Positions 8,688 through 16,055 of a DNA stretch of 64,000 nucleotides are shown in pieces; the first letter of the stretch is position 1, and each line of letters begins with the position of its first letter. The stretch covers positions 62,001-126,000 of the forward strand of contig NZ_JAPYRE010000002.1 of assembly GCF_029936995.1 (NCBI RefSeq), written 5' to 3'. Source of the stretch: Henriciella sp. (lineage in GTDB: Bacteria > Pseudomonadota > Alphaproteobacteria > Caulobacterales > Hyphomonadaceae). The notes under the pieces were generated by a model. It had not been told where the DNA came from. It saw nothing but the letters and a program-made list of their open reading frames with translations, and searched no databases. Position numbers and translations under genes: made by a program.

Positions 8688-9530
8688 ATGGACGAGACCG
8701 TTTTTCAGGAAATCGCAAAGCTTGCGCTGAAAGGCTCCGGCCAGCTGATCACACCTGCGCGGGCCTATCTCGTCGAAACCAGGCTGAACCCGCTTTTGCG
8801 GCGCGAAGATTTTGGCAGCATCGAAGAACTGCTTGCCTGTTTCCAGGCGCGGCCGAACTCCAGCCTGCGCGAGGAAGCCGTCGCAGCCCTGACATCCAAA
8901 ACGAGCCGTTTCTTTGATGGCCGAGAGATGCTCAAGCGTATCGTGGACCATGTACTGCCCATGATGGTCGACACTTCCGGTGGCCAACCTCTTCGCATGT
9001 GGTGCGCTGGCGGCGCAGCCGGGCATGAAGCCTATTCGCTCGCCATGCTGCTGGAGGAAACGCGCATAGATTCTGTACGACATGCCCAGATCGAAATTCT
9101 GACCACTGACATATGCGAGAAACAGTCAGAATCAGCCCGGCGCGGCCGTTTTGGCCATTTCGACGTTCAGAAAGGCCTTTCCATTCATCGCCTGCTAGAG
9201 CACTTCACCCGGCTTGATACCGGTGAGTGGCAGATTTCGCCTGCCCTGGCATCCCGCGTAGGAGTTCGCACGCACAATCTCCTGACTGACGCGTCGGGTC
9301 TCGGGCTGTTTGACGTAATCCTTTGCCGCAATGTCCTGAAAGACATGGCCCCCCAAGCCCGCACGCAGGCGCTACTGACCGTCGCCCGCCAACTGACGGA
9401 TGGCGGTATTCTCATTCTCGGCGAAGGCGAGACTGCCACTGGCCTCATTGATGGGCTGGAGCCCTCACGCGATGTACGTGGCGCCTTCACGCGCCAGGTC
9501 GCACGCGATGCCCTTACCATCGCGGCCTGA
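8688..9530 (+). CDS. cheR: CheR-type protein-glutamate O-methyltransferase
   Basis: A 280-residue CheR protein. The N-terminal helical domain spans about residues 1-90. The SAM-binding domain carries MWCAGGAAGHEAYSLAM in place of the usual SAGCSTGEEPYSLAM, and the second motif LFDVILCRNVLKDM. CheR methylates glutamates of chemoreceptors using SAM. No chemoreceptor or cheB gene is present nearby, so the target is unknown. It is the last gene of the chpT cluster but has its own 71-base leader with repeat elements. Confidence 0.85.
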   Translation: MDETVFQEIAKLALKGSGQLITPARAYLVETRLNPLLRREDFGSIEELLACFQARPNSSLREEAVAALTSKTSRFFDGREMLKRIVDHVLPMMVDTSGGQPLRMWCAGGAAGHEAYSLAMLLEETRIDSVRHAQIEILTTDICEKQSESARRGRFGHFDVQKGLSIHRLLEHFTRLDTGEWQISPALASRVGVRTHNLLTDASGLGLFDVILCRNVLKDMAPQARTQALLTVARQLTDGGILILGEGETATGLIDGLEPSRDVRGAFTRQVARDALTIAA

Positions 9531-9592
9531 GCCTGACGGGACACCCCGTCCTATAGCCAGCCCCTGAACTTTCACGGCCCACCAGAAGCCGC

Positions 9593-9632
9593 TTGACAAA
9601 ATCACGCACGCATATACTTTGTTTTTCAAAGT
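9593..9632 (+). promoter_or_regulatory. promoter with palindromic operator ACTTTG-N5-CAAAGT
   Basis: TTGACA at 9593-9598 and TATACT at 9613-9618 form a promoter-like pair; the 14-base spacing is short. ACTTTG (9616-9621) and CAAAGT (9627-9632) make a perfect 6-bp inverted repeat overlapping the -10. It lies just before the membrane protein/winged-helix pair, so the downstream regulator is the likely binder. Confidence 0.55.
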
Positions 9633-9646
9633 TCTTGGAGACAGCA

Positions 9647-10267
9647 ATGCCTAATCAATATTCTGACGATCTCGCTTATGTTCGTGAAGTGGCAGAGGCC
9701 GGCATATCGGCACCGCTTTTGGGCGGGCGCTTCCTTGTCTGGTGGGGCGGCCTCGTTACGGCCGCCTATATCGGACATTACATTATTATCTCCGGTACAG
9801 CAGGGCTTGGCATGGACTGGCTCGGCATCATGTGGCTTGCCTTTATCACCCTCGGACTTGGCGGCTATTTCACCCTGATGCGGCTTTTCCCTACCGACAA
9901 GCCCGGCGCTTCCTCGGTTGGTAACCGAGTCTCGGAAACCGTCTGGATGGCGTCCGGCTTCGTCCTCTTCTCCTTCTTCGCAGGTGTTACACTGAAGTCC
10001 GCTCTGGAGGGGCAGGCGTCGATAGGCTTTAACTGGTCCATCCCGCTGGTGCTCGGGGTTTATGGTATCTCGCAGCTGGTCAGCGGCCTCATGGCGAAAA
10101 GCAAGGCGCTCGTCTTTGCAGGCTATGGTGCGATTGCCAGCGTTGGCCTGACCGCGCTGATCGTCGATCAGATGGAGCTTTATCTAGCTGCCGCGGCGGC
10201 TGCAGCCGTCACCGTCCTGATCCCCGGCATTCTGATGCTGAGAAACGAACCTTCCACAACGGTTTAG
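9647..10267 (+). CDS. polytopic membrane protein of unknown function
   Basis: A 206-residue protein with about six hydrophobic helices, starting at about residues 26-48 with RFLVWWGGLVTAAYIGHYI. The ATG at 9647 is preferred because TTGGAGA lies upstream; an in-frame ATG at 9593 would overlap the promoter. No named family is recognised beyond conserved alphaproteobacterial membrane protein. It is separated by 10 bases from a winged-helix regulator gene, and such pairs are often co-regulated. Confidence 0.75.
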   Translation: MPNQYSDDLAYVREVAEAGISAPLLGGRFLVWWGGLVTAAYIGHYIIISGTAGLGMDWLGIMWLAFITLGLGGYFTLMRLFPTDKPGASSVGNRVSETVWMASGFVLFSFFAGVTLKSALEGQASIGFNWSIPLVLGVYGISQLVSGLMAKSKALVFAGYGAIASVGLTALIVDQMELYLAAAAAAAVTVLIPGILMLRNEPSTTV

Positions 10268-10277
10268 GGAGGCCCCG

Positions 10278-10589
10278 ATGAACGAGGACAACCCGTTTGA
10301 CCACAGCCAGATCGACGATGTCATACATGGCCGCCTGCGTCTCGGCGTCATGGCTTATCTCTCCTCGGTAAGTCCGGCCATCTTCGGTGAGCTTCGTGAC
10401 AAGGTAGGCGCGACTGATGGCAATCTCTCGACCCATCTCAAAAAACTCGAGGAAGCCGGATATGTCCGCCAGGAGAAACGCTTTGTCGGCAAACGTCCGC
10501 AAACCCGTGTCTTTCTGACCGATCAGGGCCGGCAGGCCTGGCTTTCCTGGATCGACCAGATGCGCACAATCATGGGGGCGGCGGACTAG
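10278..10589 (+). CDS. winged-helix transcriptional regulator
   Basis: A 103-residue protein that is essentially one winged helix-turn-helix domain of the HTH_34/MarR-like type. The recognition region GATDGNLSTHLKKLEEAGYV is at about residues 49-68, and the wing contains KRPQTRVFLTDQG. Such small regulators usually dimerise and bind short palindromes. The ACTTTG-N5-CAAAGT palindrome upstream of its operon is the obvious candidate site, implying autoregulation. GGGAGG lies 5-6 bases before the ATG. Confidence 0.85.
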   Translation: MNEDNPFDHSQIDDVIHGRLRLGVMAYLSSVSPAIFGELRDKVGATDGNLSTHLKKLEEAGYVRQEKRFVGKRPQTRVFLTDQGRQAWLSWIDQMRTIMGAAD

Positions 10590-10621
10590 GCATTTCGCTG
10601 GGCAGGGAACCATATGGCCAC

Positions 10622-10645
10622 CCCGGCCTTTTCATGAAGGCCGGG
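10622..10645 (+). terminator. possible terminator after the regulator gene
   Basis: CCCGGCCTT (10622-10630) pairs with AAGGCCGGG (10637-10645). The T-tract after it is poor (TTGCG), so termination may be weak. Confidence 0.5.
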
Positions 10646-10710
10646 TTGCGCTGCGTTCAGCCAGCCCCTGCTAGATTGTGAGGGTAATTCAGACAGGAGA
10701 CGAGACGCTC

Positions 10711-11394
10711 ATGACCGCCCTGAAAGCACTTGGCTTATCCCTTACCTTGTCGGCCGCCCTGGCCCTGCCGGCAACAGCGCAATATGGCCGCCATTCCGCT
10801 GGTGGCGAAGCGATAGTCTATGCCCATCCGGACTTTACGGGACAGTCGCTGCGCGTGACCCACGCCATCCCGCATCTCAACCGCTACCGCTTCAACGACA
10901 AGGCTTCCTCCATCCGCGTCACTGGTGGCTCATGGGAAGTCTGCGTAGACCCCAACTATCGCGGACGCTGTGAAATCATCACCTATCGTGAAGGTCAGCT
11001 CAATCAGATCCGCCTGAACGACAAGATCACCTCAATACGGCCCGTGGCCCACCGCCGGGACCGGTGGAACCGGGATGATCGCTGGGACAGACACAGGGAT
11101 CGTGGCTATCGCGGACGCCAAAGCGCCCCCATCGTACTCTATCAGCATCCTGACTTCCGCGGCAGCGCCCTGCCCGTCGACGGTGCGATCCCACACCTCA
11201 ATCAGTTGCGGTTCAATGACAAGGTCTCATCCATCGCGCTTCAAAGCGGTGTCTGGGAGGTCTGCACAGACCCGAACTTCCGTGGACGGTGCGAGATCAT
11301 AGATCGCTCTGTTCCACAGACTAATGTCTACAGGCTGAACGATAATATCACCTCGATACGTCCAGCCGGACGGGGTTATGGACGTCGCTGGTAA
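10711..11394 (+). CDS. secreted beta/gamma-crystallin family protein
   Basis: A 227-residue protein with a signal peptide (residues 1-24, ending ATAQ). Four beta/gamma-crystallin Greek-key motifs are arranged as two duplicated domains, separated by a basic Arg/Asp-rich linker at about residues 110-135. Each motif ends with a variant of NDKxxSI (NDKASSI, NDKITSI, NDKVSSI, NDNITSI), close to the calcium-binding consensus. Conserved Cys pairs (EVCVDP/GRCEII and EVCTDP/GRCEII) probably form disulfides. An extracellular or periplasmic calcium-binding role is inferred. AGGAGA lies upstream of the chosen ATG; a GTG at 10678 is less likely. Confidence 0.85.
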   Translation: MTALKALGLSLTLSAALALPATAQYGRHSAGGEAIVYAHPDFTGQSLRVTHAIPHLNRYRFNDKASSIRVTGGSWEVCVDPNYRGRCEIITYREGQLNQIRLNDKITSIRPVAHRRDRWNRDDRWDRHRDRGYRGRQSAPIVLYQHPDFRGSALPVDGAIPHLNQLRFNDKVSSIALQSGVWEVCTDPNFRGRCEIIDRSVPQTNVYRLNDNITSIRPAGRGYGRRW

Positions 11395-11408
11395 CTCAAC
11401 CGCCAGAA

Positions 11409-11448
11409 GGGGCTTCCAGCCGGACCAGCCTCCGGTTAGGGAAGCCCC
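11409..11448 (+). promoter_or_regulatory. 5' leader hairpin covering the rimM ribosome binding site
   Basis: GGGGCTTCC (11409-11417) pairs perfectly with GGAAGCCCC (11440-11448), ending one base before the rimM ATG. CCGG at 11420-11423 and 11432-11435 can form an inner stem. The Shine-Dalgarno AGGGA (11438-11442) is partly inside the stem. It could also serve as a U-less 3' hairpin for the crystallin gene. Confidence 0.5.
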
Positions 11449-12006
11449 ATGAGCGAAAAGCCTGCAAAAAAGAAACTGATAGTGCTTGGCGTCATTGCCG
11501 GGGCGCATGGGGTGCGTGGCGACGTGCGGGTGAAAAGCTTCACAGAGGCCCCAGAGACACTTTTTACCTACGGTCCCCTTCTTTCCGACCGGGGAGACAC
11601 TCTCCTGGAAGCGGCAAATACCCGGCCCGGAAAAGATCACTATATCGTCACGCCTGTTACTCCACGCTCCAAGGAAGAATGGGACGCGCTGAAAGGCACC
11701 CGGCTACACGTGCCGCACAGCGCCCTGCCCGTTCCGGACGAGGATGAGTTCTATATTGAGGATCTTGTCGGCCTCACCGCGCATGACCGATCCGGCACCA
11801 GAGTGGGTAAAGTGAAGGCCGTACAGAATTATGGGGCCGGAGACCTTCTGGAAATACTTCCCACGCAAAGCGGGCATCCCTCATTCTTTGTCCCGTTCAC
11901 ACTTGAAGATATCCCACAGCTCGACTTCGAGACTGGCCAGATCACGCTGGCAGACCCAGCAGCCTGGGCTGATACATCCTCGGGCGATGAAGAGGAAAAG
12001 CGCTAG
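11449..12006 (+). CDS. rimM: ribosome maturation factor RimM
   Basis: A 185-residue protein with the N-terminal RimM beta-barrel (VLGVIAGAHGVRGDVRVKSF at about residues 12-31). A PRC-barrel follows at about 100-172 (EFYIEDLVGL, KAVQNYGAGDLLEI). RimM binds S19 and assists 30S head maturation. The usual rpsP-rimM-trmD-rplS order is absent; the neighbours are a crystallin protein and a convergent glycosyltransferase. An acidic C-terminal tail is present. The last four bases (CTAG) overlap the stop of the convergent gene. Confidence 0.92.
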   Translation: MSEKPAKKKLIVLGVIAGAHGVRGDVRVKSFTEAPETLFTYGPLLSDRGDTLLEAANTRPGKDHYIVTPVTPRSKEEWDALKGTRLHVPHSALPVPDEDEFYIEDLVGLTAHDRSGTRVGKVKAVQNYGAGDLLEILPTQSGHPSFFVPFTLEDIPQLDFETGQITLADPAAWADTSSGDEEEKR

Positions 12007-13127
12007 ATACGCCCCGCCTGCGAAGCCAGCTCCACAAGGTGGGATTCGAGTTTGCGGCTCTGCTTTTGCAAATTGAAGCTCTCCATCGCGAACGCGCGTC
12101 CTGCCTCACCCATCTGTGCAGTGCGCTCCGGGTCGGTCAACATGCGCGCAAGCCTGTCGGCCAGGGCCGCCTCATCGCCCTCATCAACCAGATAACCGGT
12201 CTCCCCGTCTTTTACGCATTCGGTGATCCCGGCATGGCGGGTCGCAGCCAGTGCGCACCCCGACAGCATTGCCTCTATACAGACCAGCGGAAGTCCCTCA
12301 GCGTCCCCTGATTTGGCCCTTCGTGATGGTACAACGGCAATCCGTGCTGCAGCCCACTGTAATGGCATTTCATCAGCTGGCACCCAGCCCGGCAACTCCG
12401 CATCGACCCCTGCTTGCCGAAGCCTACGCACCAGGTCTTCCTTGAGTTCACCATCGCCTATGAGCCGTATCGTCCAGCCCTCAAGCTCCTCGCCGAGGCG
12501 CGCGAGCGCAGCGATCAGCGTATCTATGCCCTTCTTCTCGGTCCACCGGCCTGCAAACACCAGGAGGTTTTCTTTCTCCCCCGGCTGGAAACGCGCCGGG
12601 TCTGCGGTGTTATGATGGACAACCATCTTGTCTTCTGGGGCCCCCTTCGCCGCCAGTTCCCGGCGAATAAAGTCCGAACAGGGAAGGATCAGCTTCGCCT
12701 CTGCCCAAAGCTTGGCACGCCGACGGTTGTAAACCCGGATGAAGCTGTCCTTGGTGTTGGTCGTCTTGGTGGCGTCACCACCATAATAGGTTACTGCCAG
12801 TGGCAGGCCCAGCCTGTGCGCGATCGGCAATGCATAGGCGCCAGACTTTCCAAAGCTGGCATGGACTGCAACCGGGTCATAGGCTTTCAGCGCCTGTTCC
12901 AGTTTCGGCGAGATGGTTCCCAATTGCTTGAAGGCAGACTCTCCCCCCGGCCCATGCAGTGGGCCCAGCTCGACCACTTCGGCCCCATCCGGCACAGGCC
13001 CTCTCAACTCATGTCCGATATAGACAGGCTTCAGCTTCGAAAAGGCGGAATACCCGCGTGGGATAAAGCTTTCTGATGGCGTGAACAGCTTGTCGCAATA
13101 AGCGAGGAAATGCCTCGGTTCACTCAC
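12003..13127 (-). CDS. glycosyltransferase family 4 (GT-B fold)
   Basis: A 374-residue GT4-type enzyme. The N-terminal Rossmann half contains a GG-D loop (TYYGGDA) and the C-terminal half carries FAGRWTEKKGIDTLI. The nucleotide-sugar motif GLPLVCIEAMLSGCALAATR contains part of the E-x7-E pattern. The start is taken as GTG with GGGGT eight bases upstream; a TTG at 13178 would add 17 residues of unlikely composition. Donor and acceptor are unknown. It stands alone, convergent with rimM, with no polysaccharide cluster nearby. Confidence 0.85.
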   Translation of the reverse strand: MSEPRHFLAYCDKLFTPSESFIPRGYSAFSKLKPVYIGHELRGPVPDGAEVVELGPLHGPGGESAFKQLGTISPKLEQALKAYDPVAVHASFGKSGAYALPIAHRLGLPLAVTYYGGDATKTTNTKDSFIRVYNRRRAKLWAEAKLILPCSDFIRRELAAKGAPEDKMVVHHNTADPARFQPGEKENLLVFAGRWTEKKGIDTLIAALARLGEELEGWTIRLIGDGELKEDLVRRLRQAGVDAELPGWVPADEMPLQWAAARIAVVPSRRAKSGDAEGLPLVCIEAMLSGCALAATRHAGITECVKDGETGYLVDEGDEAALADRLARMLTDPERTAQMGEAGRAFAMESFNLQKQSRKLESHLVELASQAGRI

Positions 13128-13250
13128 GTTATCTACCCCGGTTTGGCCTCGCGGTTTGAGTATGGCAGCACGCCTCAACCGTCAAACACGTCTTGGCAGC
13201 AATAGCAGCTTCGCCTAAGACCGCGCTTCTAACCTGATAAGGACACCGAC

Positions 13251-14255
13251 ATGACTGCTTACCGCTTGTTCGGCGCCGAAACATCGCCCTATTCACTGAA
13301 GGTGCGCGCCTTCCTGAAGTACAAGGGCATCGATTTTGACTGGATCACGCGGTCAAAATCGACTGAAGACGAGTTCCAGTCGCACGCCCGCGTGCCCAGC
13401 ATTCCGCTTCTGGTCTCACCGAACCGGTCTCCCAATCAGGATTCCACCGACATCCTTTCATGTGTCGAAAGCGACCAGAGCGAACCTTCGTCTGTCCCGG
13501 ACGACCCGGCCTGCGCCCTGCTTGCCCTCATCCTTGAGGACTATGGCGATGAGTGGCTGAACAAGATCATGTTCCGCGAACGCTGGGGCCAGAAACCAGA
13601 CCGGGAAGAAGCCGCCGACCGCACGATGGAACAGCTTTTTGACGGCAACCTGCCGCGCGCCAAGAAGAAAACGCGCGATCAGATCGTCAAGCGCATGCGC
13701 GACCGCCTGCCCCTCGTCGGCATCGAGCGCAAGAACGAAAAAACCCTGAAGACCTCCTTTGAGCGTTTCGTCAGCCTGCTCAATACTCACCTGGAACATA
13801 ACCTGTTCATCTTTGGCGGACGTCCCTGCGTGGCTGACTTCGCGCTTGCCGCCCAGCTTTCGCAGATGCTGCTTGATCCGACACCAGGGAAATGGCTGCG
13901 CGACAACGCCCCCTTCGTGACCGCCTGGTGCGAGTTCATGGAAGCGCCTAAAGCCGGTGCCCCGTTCAAGGGGCTGACCGATGTTCAGGAAACCCTTCTG
14001 CCGCTATTCCGCGATGAAGTCGCCGTGACCTACCTGCCGTGGGCAAGCGCCAACCTGCAGGCCAGCCAGGACAAGCAGGAGCGCATATCGGCAAAAATCG
14101 AGAAGAAAGCCTTCGAGCAGGTCACACAGCAATACGCGGCAACCTCGTTCAAGTCTGTGCAGAAGGCTGTGCGGCGCCTCAATGACAATGAAGCACTGAA
14201 CGCGTTTCTGGAGAACGCTGGCGCTTCGGCGTTTTTTGCAAACAACGCAAACTAA
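13251..14255 (+). CDS. glutathione S-transferase family protein
   Basis: A 334-residue protein with a thioredoxin-like GST N-domain (LFGAETSPYSLKVRAFLKY, residues 6-24; the SPYS stretch provides the likely catalytic Ser/Tyr). A long helical C-domain follows. It is about 100 residues longer than classical GSTs, with an extra C-terminal helical tail rich in Lys and Gln, so it may belong to a lineage-specific subgroup. Substrate is unknown. The gene is monocistronic with a clear terminator shared with hsp20. Confidence 0.85.
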   Translation: MTAYRLFGAETSPYSLKVRAFLKYKGIDFDWITRSKSTEDEFQSHARVPSIPLLVSPNRSPNQDSTDILSCVESDQSEPSSVPDDPACALLALILEDYGDEWLNKIMFRERWGQKPDREEAADRTMEQLFDGNLPRAKKKTRDQIVKRMRDRLPLVGIERKNEKTLKTSFERFVSLLNTHLEHNLFIFGGRPCVADFALAAQLSQMLLDPTPGKWLRDNAPFVTAWCEFMEAPKAGAPFKGLTDVQETLLPLFRDEVAVTYLPWASANLQASQDKQERISAKIEKKAFEQVTQQYAATSFKSVQKAVRRLNDNEALNAFLENAGASAFFANNAN

Positions 14256-14257
14256 AA

Positions 14258-14292
14258 AAGGCTCCGGACATATCTGTCCGGAGCCTTCCTTT
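14258..14292. terminator. bidirectional intrinsic terminator between GST gene and hsp20
   Basis: A 13-bp perfect stem (AAGGCTCCGGACA at 14258-14270 with its complement at 14275-14287) has a four-base loop. T-rich sequence follows on the plus strand and A-run sequence precedes it, so it can act for both converging genes. Confidence 0.88.
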
Positions 14293-14314
14293 TCATGCCT
14301 GACAACTGGCCCGT

Positions 14315-14803
14315 CTAGGCGGCAGAAGCTTCATCCTTCTTGCCGCCGACCAGTTTCGGCTTGCCGGCTTCGCCAGCCGGGCTGCCAATGTCGATCTTGC
14401 GCGGCTTCTTGGCTTCCGGCAGTTCACGTACAAGCTCCACCCGAAGCATGCCGTTTTGAAGGCTTGCGCCTGTTACAATGACATGATCGGCCAGCTGGAA
14501 GCGGCGCAGAAACCCGCGTTCGGCAATGCCGCGGTGCAGGTATTCGCGCTGTTCACCAGTTTCGTCATGAGACTTCTTGCCAGCAATCGTCAACAGATTG
14601 TCATTCGTCTCGATCTCGAGGTCGTCTTCGGAAAAGCCCGCGACAGCAATCTCAATCGCAAACGCATCATCGGCGACGCGTTCAATATTGTAGGGCGGAT
14701 AGCCCTGCGTCCCGTCGAGACGGCTTGCGGAATCGATCAGATTGGCCATACGGTCAAATCCAACCATTGTGCGATAAAGGGGGGTCAAATCAATCGTACT
14801 CAT
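14315..14803 (-). CDS. small heat shock protein (Hsp20/IbpA-like)
   Basis: A 162-residue protein with the alpha-crystallin domain at about residues 38-128. It includes YNIERVADDAFAIEIAVAGF, the TIAGKK strand and an IbpA-like YLHRGIAERGFLRRFQLAD segment. The C-terminal tail is basic and Ala-rich and has KPRKIDI in place of a clear IXI motif. It holds unfolding proteins under heat stress. Upstream it has a ROSE-type hairpin over the ribosome binding site and a CTTGAA promoter, both consistent with heat control. Confidence 0.92.
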   Translation of the reverse strand: MSTIDLTPLYRTMVGFDRMANLIDSASRLDGTQGYPPYNIERVADDAFAIEIAVAGFSEDDLEIETNDNLLTIAGKKSHDETGEQREYLHRGIAERGFLRRFQLADHVIVTGASLQNGMLRVELVRELPEAKKPRKIDIGSPAGEAGKPKLVGGKKDEASAA

Positions 14804-14809
14804 GGTGTA

Positions 14810-14846
14810 CAGTCCTCTCTAAGCAACTGCGTCCGGTTGCCCGGAC
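14810..14846 (-). promoter_or_regulatory. ROSE-like RNA thermometer in the hsp20 leader
   Basis: Read on the minus strand, CAGUUGCUU (14829-14821) pairs imperfectly with AGGACUG (14816-14810). UUGCU lies opposite the Shine-Dalgarno AGGA, leaving one unpaired G, which is the hallmark of ROSE elements. Just upstream GUCCGG-GCAA-CCGGAC (14846-14831) forms a six-bp hairpin with a GNRA loop. The AUG is nine bases after AGGA. Structure was paired by eye. Confidence 0.7.
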
Positions 14847-14937
14847 ATACATGTTTCGGCTCATCTGGAACTCCAGCCCGTTCATCGGCGCTGGCAGATT
14901 GCCGGTCCGGACCTGCTTGGCAGCGTCCTGACATGAT

Positions 14938-14968
14938 GTATTTGGGAGAGGACACGAGACTGTTCAAG
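14938..14968 (-). promoter_or_regulatory. probable RpoH (sigma-32) promoter for hsp20
   Basis: On the minus strand CTTGAA (14968-14963) matches the sigma-32 -35 element exactly. CCAAAT (14945-14940) lies 17 bases on and partly matches the -10. This predicts a leader of about 130 nt, enough for the ROSE hairpins. It overlaps the upstream region of the divergent lipoprotein gene. Confidence 0.5.
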
Positions 14969-14986
14969 AACCCCGGAGGAGACAAG

Positions 14987-15994
14987 ATGAAACGAATTCT
15001 AGGCACAGGACTGCTCACGCTCGCACTTGCCGCGTGCGGCAGCGAGAGCAATGTCGAAGACACACCCGCAGCCCCTCAGCCGCCGGCTGAAACGACGGAT
15101 GAAGGCACAACTTCTGAAGACGGCGCGAATGGGACAGAGGGCGCTCAGACTGAAGCCGGTCAGACGTCTTTCACAGTTGATGACGCCATGGCCGGCAGCT
15201 GGCGTACGGATGAAGAAACCGCACGTGACCAGTATCGCAACCCGGCTGAAACGCTCGAATTTTTCGGAATTGAAGGGGATGACACAGTTGTTGAAATCTG
15301 GCCCGGCGGCGGCTGGTACACAAACATTCTCGCCCCCTGGCTCAACGAGAATGGCGGCCAGCTGATCACTGCGACCTACAACCCTGAACGCTCCGAACGC
15401 GCCGCCCAGGTCGTTGAGGATTTCAAAACAAACTACAACGCCAATCCGGACACTTTCGGGACGATTGACTATACAGTCTTCGGAGCCGAGTCCGGCGCAC
15501 TGACAGAACCTGGAACGGTCGACGCCGTACTGACATTCCGCAACCTTCATAACTGGATGTCCGGCGATTATGCAGAAAAATTCTTTGACGATGCATATGC
15601 TTCGCTGAAGCCGGGCGGCGTACTTGGTGTTGTCGAACACCGGCTGCCTTCATCGACAGAACAGGACCCATCTGCCGCAAGCGGATATGTCCACGAAGAC
15701 TATGTGAAAGGGCTCGCAGAAGCTGCCGGATTCGAGTTCGAAGCCTCCAGCGACATCAATGCCAACCCGGACGATACCGCCGACCATCCGTTTGGCGTCT
15801 GGACACTGCCGCCAGTCTCAAGGACTGAGGATGCAGACGGGAACACGCCCGAGGACTTCAACCCCCAGACATATCTGGACATTGGCGAATCCGATCGCAT
15901 GACACTGAAATTCGTCAAGCCGGCCGATGATGGCAGCGACGGCGCCATGAAGACGGATGCAGAAACAGAAGCTGAGCCTGCTCCAGAAGAATAG
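14987..15994 (+). CDS. methyltransferase-like lipoprotein (COG4798 type)
   Basis: A 335-residue protein with a lipoprotein signal peptide (lipobox LAAC, Cys17). An acidic, Thr/Glu-rich spacer covers about residues 18-65. A class I SAM-methyltransferase-like domain follows, with motif I as VVEIWPGGGWYTNILAP, then TFRNLHNW and LKPGGVLGVVEHR. The start has GGAGGAG upstream; the longer open frame extending back to 14456 runs antisense through hsp20 and is not the gene. Export of a SAM-dependent enzyme is unexpected because SAM is cytoplasmic. It could be a periplasmic binding protein using the same fold. Confidence 0.82.
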   Translation: MKRILGTGLLTLALAACGSESNVEDTPAAPQPPAETTDEGTTSEDGANGTEGAQTEAGQTSFTVDDAMAGSWRTDEETARDQYRNPAETLEFFGIEGDDTVVEIWPGGGWYTNILAPWLNENGGQLITATYNPERSERAAQVVEDFKTNYNANPDTFGTIDYTVFGAESGALTEPGTVDAVLTFRNLHNWMSGDYAEKFFDDAYASLKPGGVLGVVEHRLPSSTEQDPSAASGYVHEDYVKGLAEAAGFEFEASSDINANPDDTADHPFGVWTLPPVSRTEDADGNTPEDFNPQTYLDIGESDRMTLKFVKPADDGSDGAMKTDAETEAEPAPEE

Positions 15995-16022
15995 CCACTG
16001 GGCAGACAGCCAATCACCATCT

Positions 16023-16055
16023 AGAAGGCGGATCATGACGATCCGCCTTCTTTTT
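16023..16055 (+). terminator. terminator hairpin that encloses the next gene's start codon
   Basis: AGAAGGCGGATC (16023-16034) pairs perfectly with GATCCGCCTTCT (16040-16051) and TTTTT follows. It is a textbook terminator for the lipoprotein gene. Its five-base loop (16035-16039) contains the ATG, and its 5' arm the AAGGCGG ribosome binding site, of the 2OG oxygenase gene. Confidence 0.85.

Noticed and set aside
14456..14986. Upstream extension of the methyltransferase lipoprotein frame
   Set aside because: It runs antisense through hsp20 and its thermometer; the real start at 14987 has GGAGGAG and a lipoprotein signal.
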